A DNA stretch of 6,814 nt from Thermoleophilia bacterium (GCA_016463385.1 JAEMRL010000132.1:1-6814); one strand, 5' to 3'. Numbered from the stretch's first letter, positions 1-6,814 are shown. Program-made: numbers and translations. The notes: a model not told the origin generated them from the sequence alone.

Positions 1-837
1 GACGTGCCGCCCTTCCGCAACGGGGAGCCGGTCGCGGTGGGGGTCGGCCGGCAGCCGGTCCTCGCGCTGCTGCGCGAGGGCGTGGACATCGCGTGGGACA
101 GCGAGGTCGTCGCGCTGATCCGCGACGGCGGCCGGGTGCGCGGCTGCGTCGTGGCGGGAGGGGACGGTGCGCACCGGGAGATCCCCGCCGACCTGGTGGT
201 GGGCGCTGACGGCGCGCGGTCGGGGGTGCGCGGACTGGCCGGCATCTCCGCCGACGTCCGGCCTTCGGGGACCGCAGCGATCTCGTGGCGCAGCCCGCGA
301 CAGCCGGCGGAGCCGTTCGAGATCCGGTTCCTGGCCGACGGCCGCCAGGTGACGATGCTCGGCTGGCCGGGGGGCGCGGCGGGCGGCTGGCAGATCCCGC
401 GGCCGGAGGGCGGCGCCGAGGAGGCGATGGCGCCCGGCATCGACGCCTACCGCGAGGCCTTCGGGCGACTCCTCCCCGGTGCGGCCGGCCCGCTGGAGGA
501 GGTCGGCCCCGGCGACTGGTTCTACCGCGAGGCGACGGAGGTGTCGTGCGACACCTGGTGGGTGCCGGGGCTGGCGCTGATCGGCGAGGCTCTGCACGCG
601 ATGGACCCCGAGGCCGGGATCGGATCGGGGCTCGGGATGGGCGACGCCCAGGCCCTCGCGATCGCGATCGCGCGTAATCCGGAGGATCCGGACGCGGCCT
701 GCCGCGACTGGGAGCACTGGCGGCGCCCCGCCCTGGCCCCCTACCTCGCCCTCGGGAGCGCCGGCGTGCGGGTGGTGCGCGGCGGCCCCGCGCCGCCCGA
801 GGAGCGCTGGCCGCCGGGCGACGGCGGGGCGGCGTGA
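1..837 (+). CDS. FAD-dependent monooxygenase-type oxidoreductase, 5'-truncated
   Basis: This is the C-terminal part of a group A (PHBH/UbiH-like) flavoprotein; family members use FAD and NAD(P)H to hydroxylate or oxidise small, often aromatic, substrates. The frame is open from the first base, so the GTG at position 4 is probably an internal Val. Counting that Val as residue 1, 277 residues are visible. About 100 are missing against the usual 380-400, including the N-terminal GxGxxG. RQPVLALL (16-23) fits the conserved Arg/Leu helix before the strand pair, and GADGARSGVR (67-76) is the family's DG motif. LIGEALHAMDPEAGIGSGLG (192-211) sits at the GD motif, but has Glu195 where Asp is usual, ALH for AAH, and Gly209 where Asn is common. 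I see no membrane segment. The substrate cannot be told. The gene ends 61 bases before aceE on the same strand, with no functional tie evident. Confidence 0.82.
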   Translation, partial: DVPPFRNGEPVAVGVGRQPVLALLREGVDIAWDSEVVALIRDGGRVRGCVVAGGDGAHREIPADLVVGADGARSGVRGLAGISADVRPSGTAAISWRSPRQPAEPFEIRFLADGRQVTMLGWPGGAAGGWQIPRPEGGAEEAMAPGIDAYREAFGRLLPGAAGPLEEVGPGDWFYREATEVSCDTWWVPGLALIGEALHAMDPEAGIGSGLGMGDAQALAIAIARNPEDPDAACRDWEHWRRPALAPYLALGSAGVRVVRGGPAPPEERWPPGDGGAA

Positions 838-861
838 CCGGCATACGGCCGCGATCGCCTC

Positions 862-867
862 TACCAT
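862..867 (+). promoter_or_regulatory. Weak candidate -10 element for aceE
   Basis: TACCAT matches the loose TAnnnT form of a -10 hexamer and lies in the only non-coding gap before aceE. It would place a transcript start near 873-876. No recognisable -35 lies at the expected distance (CGGCAT at 839-844 does not resemble TTGACA). aceE could instead be read from a promoter upstream of the monooxygenase gene. Confidence 0.2.
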
Positions 868-875
868 CGGTGCAC

Positions 876-902
876 ATGCCGAGAAAGACCGAGGCGATAT
901 GA
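876..902 (+). other. Possible eight-codon leader ORF overlapping aceE start
   Basis: An ATG at 876 opens a short frame, MPRKTEAI, whose TGA (900-902) overlaps the aceE ATG in an ATGA arrangement. It contains AGA and ATA, codons normally rare in GC-rich genomes. It has no clear Shine-Dalgarno upstream. If the TACCAT at 862-867 is a -10, however, the transcript would begin almost at this ATG, as in leaderless translation common in Actinomycetota. It could couple translation to aceE or be chance. Only the sequence arrangement is seen; translation is inferred. Confidence 0.2.
882..894 (+). promoter_or_regulatory. Ribosome binding site of aceE
   Basis: AGAAAG (882-887) and GAGG (891-894) both match parts of the anti-Shine-Dalgarno complement AGAAAGGAGG. 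They lie 11 and 4 bases before the ATG at 899. This split site supports ATG 899 as the aceE start. Confidence 0.5.
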
Positions 903-3550
903 CCGACCTGGACCCCGACGAGACCCGCGAATGGCTCGACGCGCTCGAGTCGGTGATGGACCACTCCGGCCCCGAGCGCACCGGCCAGCTGCTCGGGACG
1001 GTGATCAACGAGGCCCGCCTGGCCGGCGCCCCCGTCCCCGTCAGCGACGCGACCGCGTACGTGAACACGATCCACCCCGAGGACGAGGAGCCGATCCCCG
1101 GAGACCCCGAGGTGGAGCGCCGGCTGCGGTCGGCGATCCGCTGGAACGCCGCCGCGCTGGTGCTGCAGGCCAACAAGGAGAGCTCGGAGCTGGGCGGCCA
1201 CATCGCCAGCTTCCAGTCGGCCGCCACCCTCTACGAGGTGGGCTTCAACCACTTCTGGCACGCCCGCACCGAGGAGCACGGGGGCGACCTGGTCTACATC
1301 CAGGGGCACTCGTCGCCGGGCATCTACGCCCGCGCCTTCCTCGAGGGCCGCCTCGACGAGGACCAGCTGCGCAACTTCCGCGAGGAGGTCGGCGGCAACG
1401 GCCTCTCCTCGTACCCGCACCCGTGGCTGATGCCCGACTTCTGGCAGTTCCCGACCGTGTCGATGGGCCTCGGGCCGATCATGGCGATCTACCAGGCGCG
1501 CTTCATGAAGTACCTGGCCGGGCGTGGCATGGCCGACACCGCCGGCCGCAAGGTCTGGGCGTTCATGGGCGACGGCGAGATGGACGAGCCCGAGTCGATG
1601 GGCGCCATCTCCCTGGCCGGCCGGGAGACGCTCGACAACCTGGTCTTCGTCGTCAACTGCAACCTGCAGCGGCTCGACGGCCCGGTGCGCGGCAACGGCA
1701 AGATCATCCAGGAGCTGGAGACCAACTTCCGCGGCGCCGGCTGGAACGTGATCAAGGTGATCTGGGGCGAGAACTGGGATCCGCTGCTCGACGCCGACCA
1801 CGACGGGCTGCTCAAGCGGCGCATGACCGAGGCCGTCGACGGCGAGTACCAGACCTTCAAGTCGCGCGATGCGACCTACGTGCGCGAGAACTTCTTCGGC
1901 GCCTACCCGGAGCTCAAGGAGCGCGTCGCCCACATGAGCGACCCGCAGATCTGGGCGCTCAACCGAGGCGGGCACAGCCCGCGCAAGGTCTTCGCCGCCT
2001 ACCACGCCGCCATGCAGCACGAGGGCCAGCCCACGGTGATCCTGACGAAGACCATCAAGGGCTACGGGATGGGCCGGGCCGGCGAGGGCCAGATGATCAG
2101 CCACCAGCAGAAGAAGATGAACGAGGACGCGCTGCTGGCCTTCCGCGACCGCTTCAACGTGCCCCTCAGCGACGCCGACGCCAAGGCGGCCGCCTTCTAC
2201 AAGCCCCGCGCGGACTCCCCGGAGATGGTCTACCTGCGCGAGCGCCGCGAGGCGCTCGGCGGCAGCCTTCCGGCCCGGGTGCCGATCGCCCCGGCCATGG
2301 ACGTGCCGCCGCTGTCGGCGTTCGACGCGATCCTCAAGGGCTCCGGGGACCGCACGATCTCGACCACGATGGCCTTCGTGCGGGCGCTCAGCACGATCCT
2401 GCGCGACAAGACCATCGGCCCGCGCGTCGTGCCCATCGTGGCCGACGAGTCGCGCACCTTCGGCATGGAGGGGATGTTCCGCCAGCTCGGCATCTTCAGC
2501 CAGGTGGGCCAGCTCTACAGCCCCGAGGACTCCGAGCAGCTGATGTTCTACCGCGAGGACCGCAAGGGTCAGATCCTGCAGGAGGGCATCACCGAGGCCG
2601 GCGCCCTGTCGTCCTGGATCGCCGCCGGGACCTCCTACGCCAACCACGGCGTGGCGATGATCCCCTTCTTCATCTTCTACTCGATGTTCGGCTTCCAGCG
2701 CGTGGGCGACCTGATCTGGGCCGCCGGGGACAGCCGGGCGCGCGGGTTCCTGCTCGGCGGCACCTCCGGGCGCACCACGCTGAACGGCGAGGGGCTGCAG
2801 CACGAGGACGGCCACAGCCACCTCATGGCCGCCACCGTCCCCAACTGCCGCTCGTACGACCCGACCTTCGGCTACGAGGTGGCGGTGATCGTGCAGGACG
2901 GGCTGCGCCGCATGCTCAAGGACCAGCGCGACGTCTTCTACTACCTCACCCTGCTCAACGAGAACTACGAGCAGCCGGCCATGCCCGAGGGCGCCGAGCA
3001 GGGGATCCTGCGCGGCATGCACCAGATCCGGGAGGCCGGCGCGCGCAAGAAGGGGCCGCGGGTGCAGCTGCTCGGCTCCGGAGCGATCCTGCGCGAGGTG
3101 ATGGCCGCCGCCGACCTGCTGCAGGAGGACTACGGCGTCCACGCGGACGTCTGGAGCGTCACCAGCTTCACGGCGCTGCGCCGCGACGGCATCGAGGTGG
3201 ACCGCTGGAACCGCCTCCACCCCACCGAGGAGCCGCGCGCGTCCTACGTCGAGCAGCAGCTCGGCGACCGGGGCGGTCCGGTGATCGCCGCGACCGACTA
3301 CATGCGCGCCTTCGCCGACGGCATCCGCGCCTGGGTCCCCGGCCGCTACGAGGTGCTCGGCACCGACGGCTTCGGGCGCAGCGACTACCGCGTGCGCCTG
3401 CGCAGCTTCTTCGAGGTGGACCGCCACCACGTCACCGCCTCGGCCCTCGCCTCACTCGCGCGCGAGGGCGCCATCGACCCCGCCATCGCGGCGGCGGCGA
3501 TCACCCGGTACGACATCGACCCGGAGGCCATACCCCCGTGGCAGCGCTGA
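899..3550 (+). CDS. aceE: Pyruvate dehydrogenase E1, homodimeric type
   Basis: This cytoplasmic enzyme (EC 1.2.4.1) decarboxylates pyruvate on thiamine diphosphate and transfers the acetyl group to the lipoyl arm of E2. Its 883 residues match the single-chain E1 family (E. coli AceE 887) over the whole length. The ThDP/Mg motif runs from GDGEMDEPES (224-233) to NCNLQRLDGP (253-262), with Asp225 and Asn253 as metal ligands. Equivalents of E. coli His106, His142, His407, Glu571 and His640 fall at His101, His137, His402, Glu566 and His635, a constant offset of five. GGTSGRTTLNGEGLQHEDGH (620-639) is a family hallmark. The N-terminal 50 residues (DETREWLDALESVM onward) correspond to the E2-docking region. 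The domain order is N-terminal ThDP-binding half, middle transketolase-like half, then C-terminal domain. It opens the operon and overlaps aceF by 13 bases. The ATG at 899 is chosen for its Shine-Dalgarno match and its alignment with the family N-terminus. Confidence 0.98.
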   Translation: MTDLDPDETREWLDALESVMDHSGPERTGQLLGTVINEARLAGAPVPVSDATAYVNTIHPEDEEPIPGDPEVERRLRSAIRWNAAALVLQANKESSELGGHIASFQSAATLYEVGFNHFWHARTEEHGGDLVYIQGHSSPGIYARAFLEGRLDEDQLRNFREEVGGNGLSSYPHPWLMPDFWQFPTVSMGLGPIMAIYQARFMKYLAGRGMADTAGRKVWAFMGDGEMDEPESMGAISLAGRETLDNLVFVVNCNLQRLDGPVRGNGKIIQELETNFRGAGWNVIKVIWGENWDPLLDADHDGLLKRRMTEAVDGEYQTFKSRDATYVRENFFGAYPELKERVAHMSDPQIWALNRGGHSPRKVFAAYHAAMQHEGQPTVILTKTIKGYGMGRAGEGQMISHQQKKMNEDALLAFRDRFNVPLSDADAKAAAFYKPRADSPEMVYLRERREALGGSLPARVPIAPAMDVPPLSAFDAILKGSGDRTISTTMAFVRALSTILRDKTIGPRVVPIVADESRTFGMEGMFRQLGIFSQVGQLYSPEDSEQLMFYREDRKGQILQEGITEAGALSSWIAAGTSYANHGVAMIPFFIFYSMFGFQRVGDLIWAAGDSRARGFLLGGTSGRTTLNGEGLQHEDGHSHLMAATVPNCRSYDPTFGYEVAVIVQDGLRRMLKDQRDVFYYLTLLNENYEQPAMPEGAEQGILRGMHQIREAGARKKGPRVQLLGSGAILREVMAAADLLQEDYGVHADVWSVTSFTALRRDGIEVDRWNRLHPTEEPRASYVEQQLGDRGGPVIAATDYMRAFADGIRAWVPGRYEVLGTDGFGRSDYRVRLRSFFEVDRHHVTASALASLAREGAIDPAIAAAAITRYDIDPEAIPPWQR
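3522..3527 (+). promoter_or_regulatory. Ribosome binding site deciding aceF start
   Basis: CGGAGG inside the end of aceE lies 10 bases before the GTG at 3538. It supports that GTG as the aceF start. The only alternative nearby, CTG at 3547, would be 19 bases away and is a rare initiator. Confidence 0.5.
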
Positions 3551-4932
3551 CAGAGGTCCGCGTCCCCGACATCGGCGACTTCGACGCCGTCCCCGTGATC
3601 GAGGTGCTGGTCTCCCCGGGCGACACCGTCGCCGCGGAGGACCCGCTCATCGTCCTCGAGTCGGACAAGGCGAGCATGGAGGTCCCCTCCCCCGCCGCAG
3701 GCGTGGTGGGCGAGATGTCCGTCTCGGTCGGCGACGCGGTCTCCGAGGGCGACCTGATCCTGACGCTGACCCCCGCCGACGCCGCGGACGAGGACGCCGA
3801 GGGCTCCGAGCCAGAGGCCGCGAAGGCGGCGGAGCCGACCGTCGAGGCCGAGGCCGAGGCGGAGGCGCCCGAGGAGACCGCGGCCGGGGAGCCCGACGCG
3901 GGATCCACCTCCGACCCGTCGGCCGCCGGACAGGAGGAGACCCAGGCGGCGCCGGTGGAGCAGACCCCGGCTCCGCCCGCGGCGGCCGGTGACGGCGGCC
4001 GCACGACGTCGGTCTACGCCGGTCCCGGCACCCGCGCGCTCGCCCGCGAGCTCGGCGTGGACCTCGGCGCGGTCACGGGCACCGGCCACAAGGGGCGCAT
4101 CACCCGTGAGGACGTGACGGCGGCGGCCGAGGGCGGCGGCGGCCGCGCGGCCGCGCCGGCGAAGGGGAAGGCGGCCCCCGCCGGCGCCCCCGCGGCGCCC
4201 GCCGGCCAGCCGGCCTGGCCGCAGGTCGACTTCGCGGCCTTCGGCCCGGTCGAGCGCGAGCCGCTCTCGCGCATCGCGCGCATCGCCGGCCCGGCGCTCG
4301 CCCGCAACTGGGCGATGATCCCGCACGTCACCCAGTTCGACGAGGCCGACATCACGGCGCTCGAGGCCTTCCGCAAGGAGGTCAACGCGGCGCACGCCGC
4401 CGAGGGCGTCAAGGTGACCATGGTCTCGCTGCTGGTGAAGGCGTCGGCCGCGGCCCTGCGTGCCTTCCCCCACTTCAACGCGTCCCTCGACGGCGACGCG
4501 CTGGTGCTCAAGGGCTACTGCCACATCGGCTTCGCGGCCGACACCGAGGCCGGCTTGATGGTGCCGGTGATCCGCGACGCCGACCGCAAGGGCCTGCTCG
4601 AGATCGCCCGCGAGCTCACGACCCTGTCTGCGGCGGCCCGCGACGGCTCGATCACGGCCGACCAGATGAAGGGCGGGACGTTCACCATCTCGAGCCTCGG
4701 CGGCATCGGCGGCACGGCCTTCACCCCGATCATCAACGCGCCGGAGGTCGCCATCCTCGGCGTCTCGCGGTCGGCGATGCAGCCGGTGTGGGACGGCACG
4801 GCGTTCCGGCCGCGGCTGATGCTGCCGCTCTCGCTCTCCTACGACCACCGCGTCATCGACGGCGCGGCGGCGGCGCGCTTCACCACGCACCTCACGCACC
4901 TCCTGAGCGACCCGCGGCAGATGCTGCTGTGA
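3538..4932 (+). CDS. aceF: Dihydrolipoamide acetyltransferase, PDH E2
   Basis: E2 core of the pyruvate dehydrogenase complex (EC 2.3.1.12): it takes acetyl from E1 on a lipoyl-lysine and passes it to CoA. It has 464 residues from GTG 3538. Domains in order: one lipoyl domain (about 5-77) with Lys44 in ESDKASME as the lipoylation site; an acidic Ala/Glu/Pro linker (81-156); a peripheral subunit-binding domain (159-194, TRALARELGV and GTGHKGRI, His184 where Pro is common); an Ala/Pro/Gly linker (197-226); and the catalytic domain (238-464) with SYDHRVIDG, His437 and Asp441. FGPVEREPLSRIARI, NWAMIPHVTQFDEADIT and the C-terminal leucines are typical of proteobacterial acetyl-specific E2 rather than of the succinyl or branched-chain enzymes. 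The frame is open far upstream across aceE, but similarity to the family begins only at TEVRVPDIGDF, just after this GTG. It overlaps aceE by 13 bases and lpd by 4, so coupled translation is likely. Confidence 0.97.
   Translation: MAALTEVRVPDIGDFDAVPVIEVLVSPGDTVAAEDPLIVLESDKASMEVPSPAAGVVGEMSVSVGDAVSEGDLILTLTPADAADEDAEGSEPEAAKAAEPTVEAEAEAEAPEETAAGEPDAGSTSDPSAAGQEETQAAPVEQTPAPPAAAGDGGRTTSVYAGPGTRALARELGVDLGAVTGTGHKGRITREDVTAAAEGGGGRAAAPAKGKAAPAGAPAAPAGQPAWPQVDFAAFGPVEREPLSRIARIAGPALARNWAMIPHVTQFDEADITALEAFRKEVNAAHAAEGVKVTMVSLLVKASAAALRAFPHFNASLDGDALVLKGYCHIGFAADTEAGLMVPVIRDADRKGLLEIARELTTLSAAARDGSITADQMKGGTFTISSLGGIGGTAFTPIINAPEVAILGVSRSAMQPVWDGTAFRPRLMLPLSLSYDHRVIDGAAAARFTTHLTHLLSDPRQMLL
3844..3867 (+). 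repeat. Four-copy GAGGCS hexanucleotide repeat in aceF linker
   Basis: GAGGCC, GAGGCC, GAGGCG and GAGGCG lie in tandem and encode Glu-Ala four times in the flexible linker between the lipoyl and subunit-binding domains. Gain or loss of a unit keeps the frame, so the linker length could vary between strains. Confidence 0.8.
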
Positions 4933-6365
4933 GCGACGGCGGCCGCGTCGACCTCGTCGTCCTCGGCGGGGGCCCGGGCGGCTACACGGCCGCCTTCCGG
5001 GCGGCCGACCTCGGCCTGCGCACGGTGCTGGTCGAGAGCCACTCCCGGCTCGGGGGCGTCTGCACCAACGTCGGCTGCATCCCCTCCAAGGCCCTGCTGC
5101 ACGCGGCGCGCGTGCTGTCGGAGGCCGAGGAGGCGCGCGAGCTCGGCATCACCTTCGGCGAGGCGTCGATCGACCTCGACGCGCTGCGCGGCGCCACAGA
5201 GGGAGTGGTCGCCCGCCTGACCAAGGGCCTCGCCGGGCTCGCCAAGCAGCGCTCGGTGGAGGTGGTGCGCGGCACCGGGCGCTTCACGTCGCCCAACGAG
5301 CTGGCGGTCGAGACGCCCGACGGGCCGCGGACGATCGCGTTCGCCAACGCGGTGATCGCCGTCGGCTCGGCGCCGGCCCGGATCCCGTCGATGCCCGACG
5401 ACCCGCGCGTGATCGACTCCACCGGCGCCCTCGCGCTCGCCGACGTGCCCGGCCGCCTGCTGGTGGTCGGCGGCGGCATCATCGGGCTCGAGATGGCGAC
5501 GGTCTACGACGCCCTCGGGTCGAGGATCACGGTCGTCGAGATGCTCGACCAGCTGATCCCCGGCTGCGACCCCGATCTCGTCAAGCCCCTGCAAGCCCGC
5601 ATCGGGAAGCGCTACGAGGCGATCCACCTCGGCACCCGCGTCGCCGCGGTCGAGGCCTCGGAGGACGGACTGCGCGCGACCTTCGAGGGCGACGACGCCC
5701 CGGAGCCGGCCACCTTCGACCGGGTGCTCGTCGCGGTGGGCCGCCGCGCGCGCGGGGCGGAGATCGACGCCGCGGCGGCGGGCGTGGAGGTCGACGAGCG
5801 CGGCGTGATCGCGGTGGACGCCCAGATGCGGACCAGCGCGGGCCACATCCACGCGATCGGCGACGTCACCGGCGACCCGATGCTCGCCCACAAGGCGACC
5901 CACCAGGGCGTGGTCGCCGCCGAGGCGATCGCCGGCCGGCCGTCGGCGTTCGATCCGCGCGCCATCCCGTCGGTCGCCTACACCGACCCCGAGGTCGCGT
6001 GGATGGGCCTCACCGAGACCCAGGCGAAGGCCGACGGCGTCCCCCACGAGGTCGCGGCCTTCCCGTGGGCCGCATCCGGGCGCGCCCTCTCGGTGCACCG
6101 CGGCGAGGGGCGCACCAAGCTGATCGTCGATCCGGAGAGCCGCCGCATCCTCGGCGCCGGCATCGTCGGCCTGAACGCGGGCGAGCTGATCGCCGAGGCG
6201 GTCCACGCCCTGGAGATGGGCTCCGACGCCGCCGACCTCGCCCTGACGATCCACCCCCACCCGACCCTCTCCGAGACCCTCGGCTTCGCGGCCGAGGCGG
6301 CGGAGGGCACGATCACCGACCTCTACCTCGGGAAGCGCCGGACGGCGAAGAAGGACTCAGCCTGA
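4929..6365 (+). CDS. lpd: Dihydrolipoyl dehydrogenase, E3
   Basis: This flavoprotein (EC 1.8.1.4) reoxidises E2-bound dihydrolipoamide through a cysteine pair and FAD and reduces NAD+. It has 478 residues, close to E. coli Lpd (474). The FAD fold has GGGPGG at 13-18. The redox disulfide is Cys45 and Cys50 in GGVCTNVGC. The NAD fold has GGGIIG (181-186), with Glu204 in VVEMLDQ at the end of the second strand, which favours NAD over NADP. The second FAD motif is HIHAIGDVTG (306-315). The dimerisation domain has HPHPTLSE with the catalytic pair His444 and Glu449. FPWAASGRA (378-386) and the Lys/Arg-rich tail resemble the enterobacterial enzyme. There is no fused N-terminal lipoyl domain. The GTG at 4929 overlaps the aceF TGA as GTGA; no good Shine-Dalgarno precedes it, so translation probably depends on coupling to aceF. 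The frame is open upstream, but family similarity starts at residue 8. The same E3 may serve other 2-oxoacid complexes. Confidence 0.97.
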   Translation: MSDGGRVDLVVLGGGPGGYTAAFRAADLGLRTVLVESHSRLGGVCTNVGCIPSKALLHAARVLSEAEEARELGITFGEASIDLDALRGATEGVVARLTKGLAGLAKQRSVEVVRGTGRFTSPNELAVETPDGPRTIAFANAVIAVGSAPARIPSMPDDPRVIDSTGALALADVPGRLLVVGGGIIGLEMATVYDALGSRITVVEMLDQLIPGCDPDLVKPLQARIGKRYEAIHLGTRVAAVEASEDGLRATFEGDDAPEPATFDRVLVAVGRRARGAEIDAAAAGVEVDERGVIAVDAQMRTSAGHIHAIGDVTGDPMLAHKATHQGVVAAEAIAGRPSAFDPRAIPSVAYTDPEVAWMGLTETQAKADGVPHEVAAFPWAASGRALSVHRGEGRTKLIVDPESRRILGAGIVGLNAGELIAEAVHALEMGSDAADLALTIHPHPTLSETLGFAAEAAEGTITDLYLGKRRTAKKDSA

Positions 6366-6377
6366 ATCCGGGCTGAG
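6356..6377. terminator. Candidate bidirectional terminator hairpin
   Basis: CTCAGCC (6356-6362) pairs perfectly with GGCTGAG (6371-6377). A U-G wobble and a G-C pair extend the stem inward to nine pairs around the loop AATC. It covers the ends of two convergent genes. No T-tract follows on the + strand; on the - strand the next bases are TCCTTCTT, moderately T-rich. Function is inferred from position and symmetry. Confidence 0.45.
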
Positions 6378-6814
6378 CCGGGGGCCGAGCGCCAGGGCGG
6401 CCACCACCGCCATGGCGATCACGAGGGCCAGCCCGCCGAGGGCCCAGGCCGCGAAGAGGGCGACGGCCACGAGCTCGCTCGCGAGCGAGGCCACCGAGGT
6501 CACCGTCGCGCGCGAGCCGCCCTCGATCCGCGCCTGCAGCCGCGCGTCGGCGATGACCATCACGAGCCGGTGGACGCCGTAGAACAGCGCCACGCCGGCC
6601 AGCCCCGCCGGACGCCCCAGCACCAGGGCAACCGTGAGGGCGCCGGCACCCGCGAGCATCGCCAGGGTCAGCGTCCGCGCCCGCAGGCCGACCGCCCGCC
6701 CGGCGAGCACCGCGCCGACGGCCCCGGCGAGCGGGATCGCCAGCAGCGCCGCCGGCACGACCCCGGTGGGGACGCCCCACTGCGAGGCGAGCAACGGGAA
6801 GTACTCCTCGATGG
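6357..6814 (-). CDS. Major facilitator superfamily transporter, C-terminal part
   Basis: This is the end of a membrane transporter whose 5' part lies beyond the right edge. The frame is open to the edge, so the TTG at 6794-6792 is most likely an internal Leu and the visible protein (151 residues) begins IEEYFPLLASQWGVP. Five hydrophobic segments can be seen, at about 18-38, 46-65, 69-90, 104-123 and 127-143, which would be helices 8-12 of a 12-helix MFS protein. IEEYFPLL at the end of helix 7 and GSRATVTSVASL (99-110) before helix 11 are patterns common in MFS drug or metabolite efflux proteins. The protein ends in a short tail, GPRLSPDSG. The TGA (6359-6357) lies inside the last codons of lpd, giving a 9-base tail-to-tail overlap. 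The substrate cannot be told. The family call rests on overall pattern. Confidence 0.75.
   Translation of the reverse strand, partial: IEEYFPLLASQWGVPTGVVPAALLAIPLAGAVGAVLAGRAVGLRARTLTLAMLAGAGALTVALVLGRPAGLAGVALFYGVHRLVMVIADARLQARIEGGSRATVTSVASLASELVAVALFAAWALGGLALVIAMAVVAALALGPRLSPDSG

Noticed and set aside
4..6. GTG at position 4 as the true start of the first gene.
   Set aside because: The frame is open to the window edge and the protein would lack the N-terminal GxGxxG FAD fold, so truncation by the window is the better reading.
851..858. Palindrome GCGATCGC upstream of aceE, also echoed in the CGATCGCGATCG run near 660-672.
   Set aside because: Such palindromes arise readily in GC-rich DNA. 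The second case is explained by Ala-Ile-Ala-Ile codons, so there is no support for a regulatory role.
839..881. Inverted repeat CGGCAT (839-844) and ATGCCG (876-881) around the possible aceE promoter, as an operator or hairpin.
   Set aside because: Six-base arms separated by 31 bases are easily expected by chance, and no known regulator site is matched.
931..3537. A very long open frame in the +1 phase across aceE, continuous with aceF, that could be read as a 1333-residue fusion.
   Set aside because: The upstream part is Arg/Pro/Ala/Gly-rich with no family motif and is the third-position shadow of aceE. E2 similarity begins only after GTG 3538.
3385..4899. A 504-residue open frame on the - strand opposite aceF.
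   Set aside because: Arg/Gly/Val/Leu-rich low-complexity translation typical of antisense frames in GC-rich genes. The + strand gene is certain.
4839..6260. A 473-residue open frame on the - strand opposite lpd.
   Set aside because: Same antisense artefact of GC bias; no recognisable domain, and lpd on the + strand has all its motifs.
6357..6780. Second - strand open frame (6780-6313) overlapping the transporter.
   Set aside because: Arg/Gly/Ala-rich with no hydrophobic pattern, while the alternate frame shows regular transmembrane segments.

Overview
The window is a GC-rich bacterial chromosome segment, with G or C at most third codon positions, GTG or TTG starts and tightly packed genes. 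It holds three complete genes and two cut by the window edges. The composition fits Actinomycetota, including lineages such as Thermoleophilia, but a high-GC proteobacterium cannot be excluded because there is no rRNA or other taxonomic marker.

Layout. From 1 to 837 (+) is the 3' part of an FAD-dependent group A monooxygenase-type gene whose N-terminal dinucleotide fold lies outside the window. A 61-base gap (838-898) carries the start signals of aceE and possibly an eight-codon leader ORF. From 899 to 6365 (+) runs a complete pyruvate dehydrogenase operon: aceE (homodimeric E1), aceF (E2 with one lipoyl domain) and lpd (E3). aceE and aceF overlap by 13 bases, aceF and lpd by 4. On the other strand, from the right edge to 6357, is the C-terminal part of a major facilitator transporter, convergent with lpd and overlapping its end by 9 bases. 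A hairpin over that overlap could end transcription in both directions.

How the genes work together. E1 decarboxylates pyruvate on ThDP and reductively acetylates the lipoyl-lysine of E2. E2 passes the acetyl group to CoA. E3 reoxidises the dihydrolipoyl group and makes NADH. All three keep their key catalytic residues, and the two overlaps suggest coupled translation of the complex. The flanking monooxygenase and transporter have no evident link to this pathway.

Novelty. The core of the window is a conventional operon, and I find no evidence of an undescribed system. The points most worth checking are the leader ORF ending on the aceE start codon, the hairpin containing both convergent stop codons, an altered FAD-binding motif in the monooxygenase, and the strongly proteobacterial type of all three PDH proteins if the host is actinobacterial. 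There is no gene-free stretch over 300 bases, and I saw no RNA gene, insertion sequence or CRISPR array.
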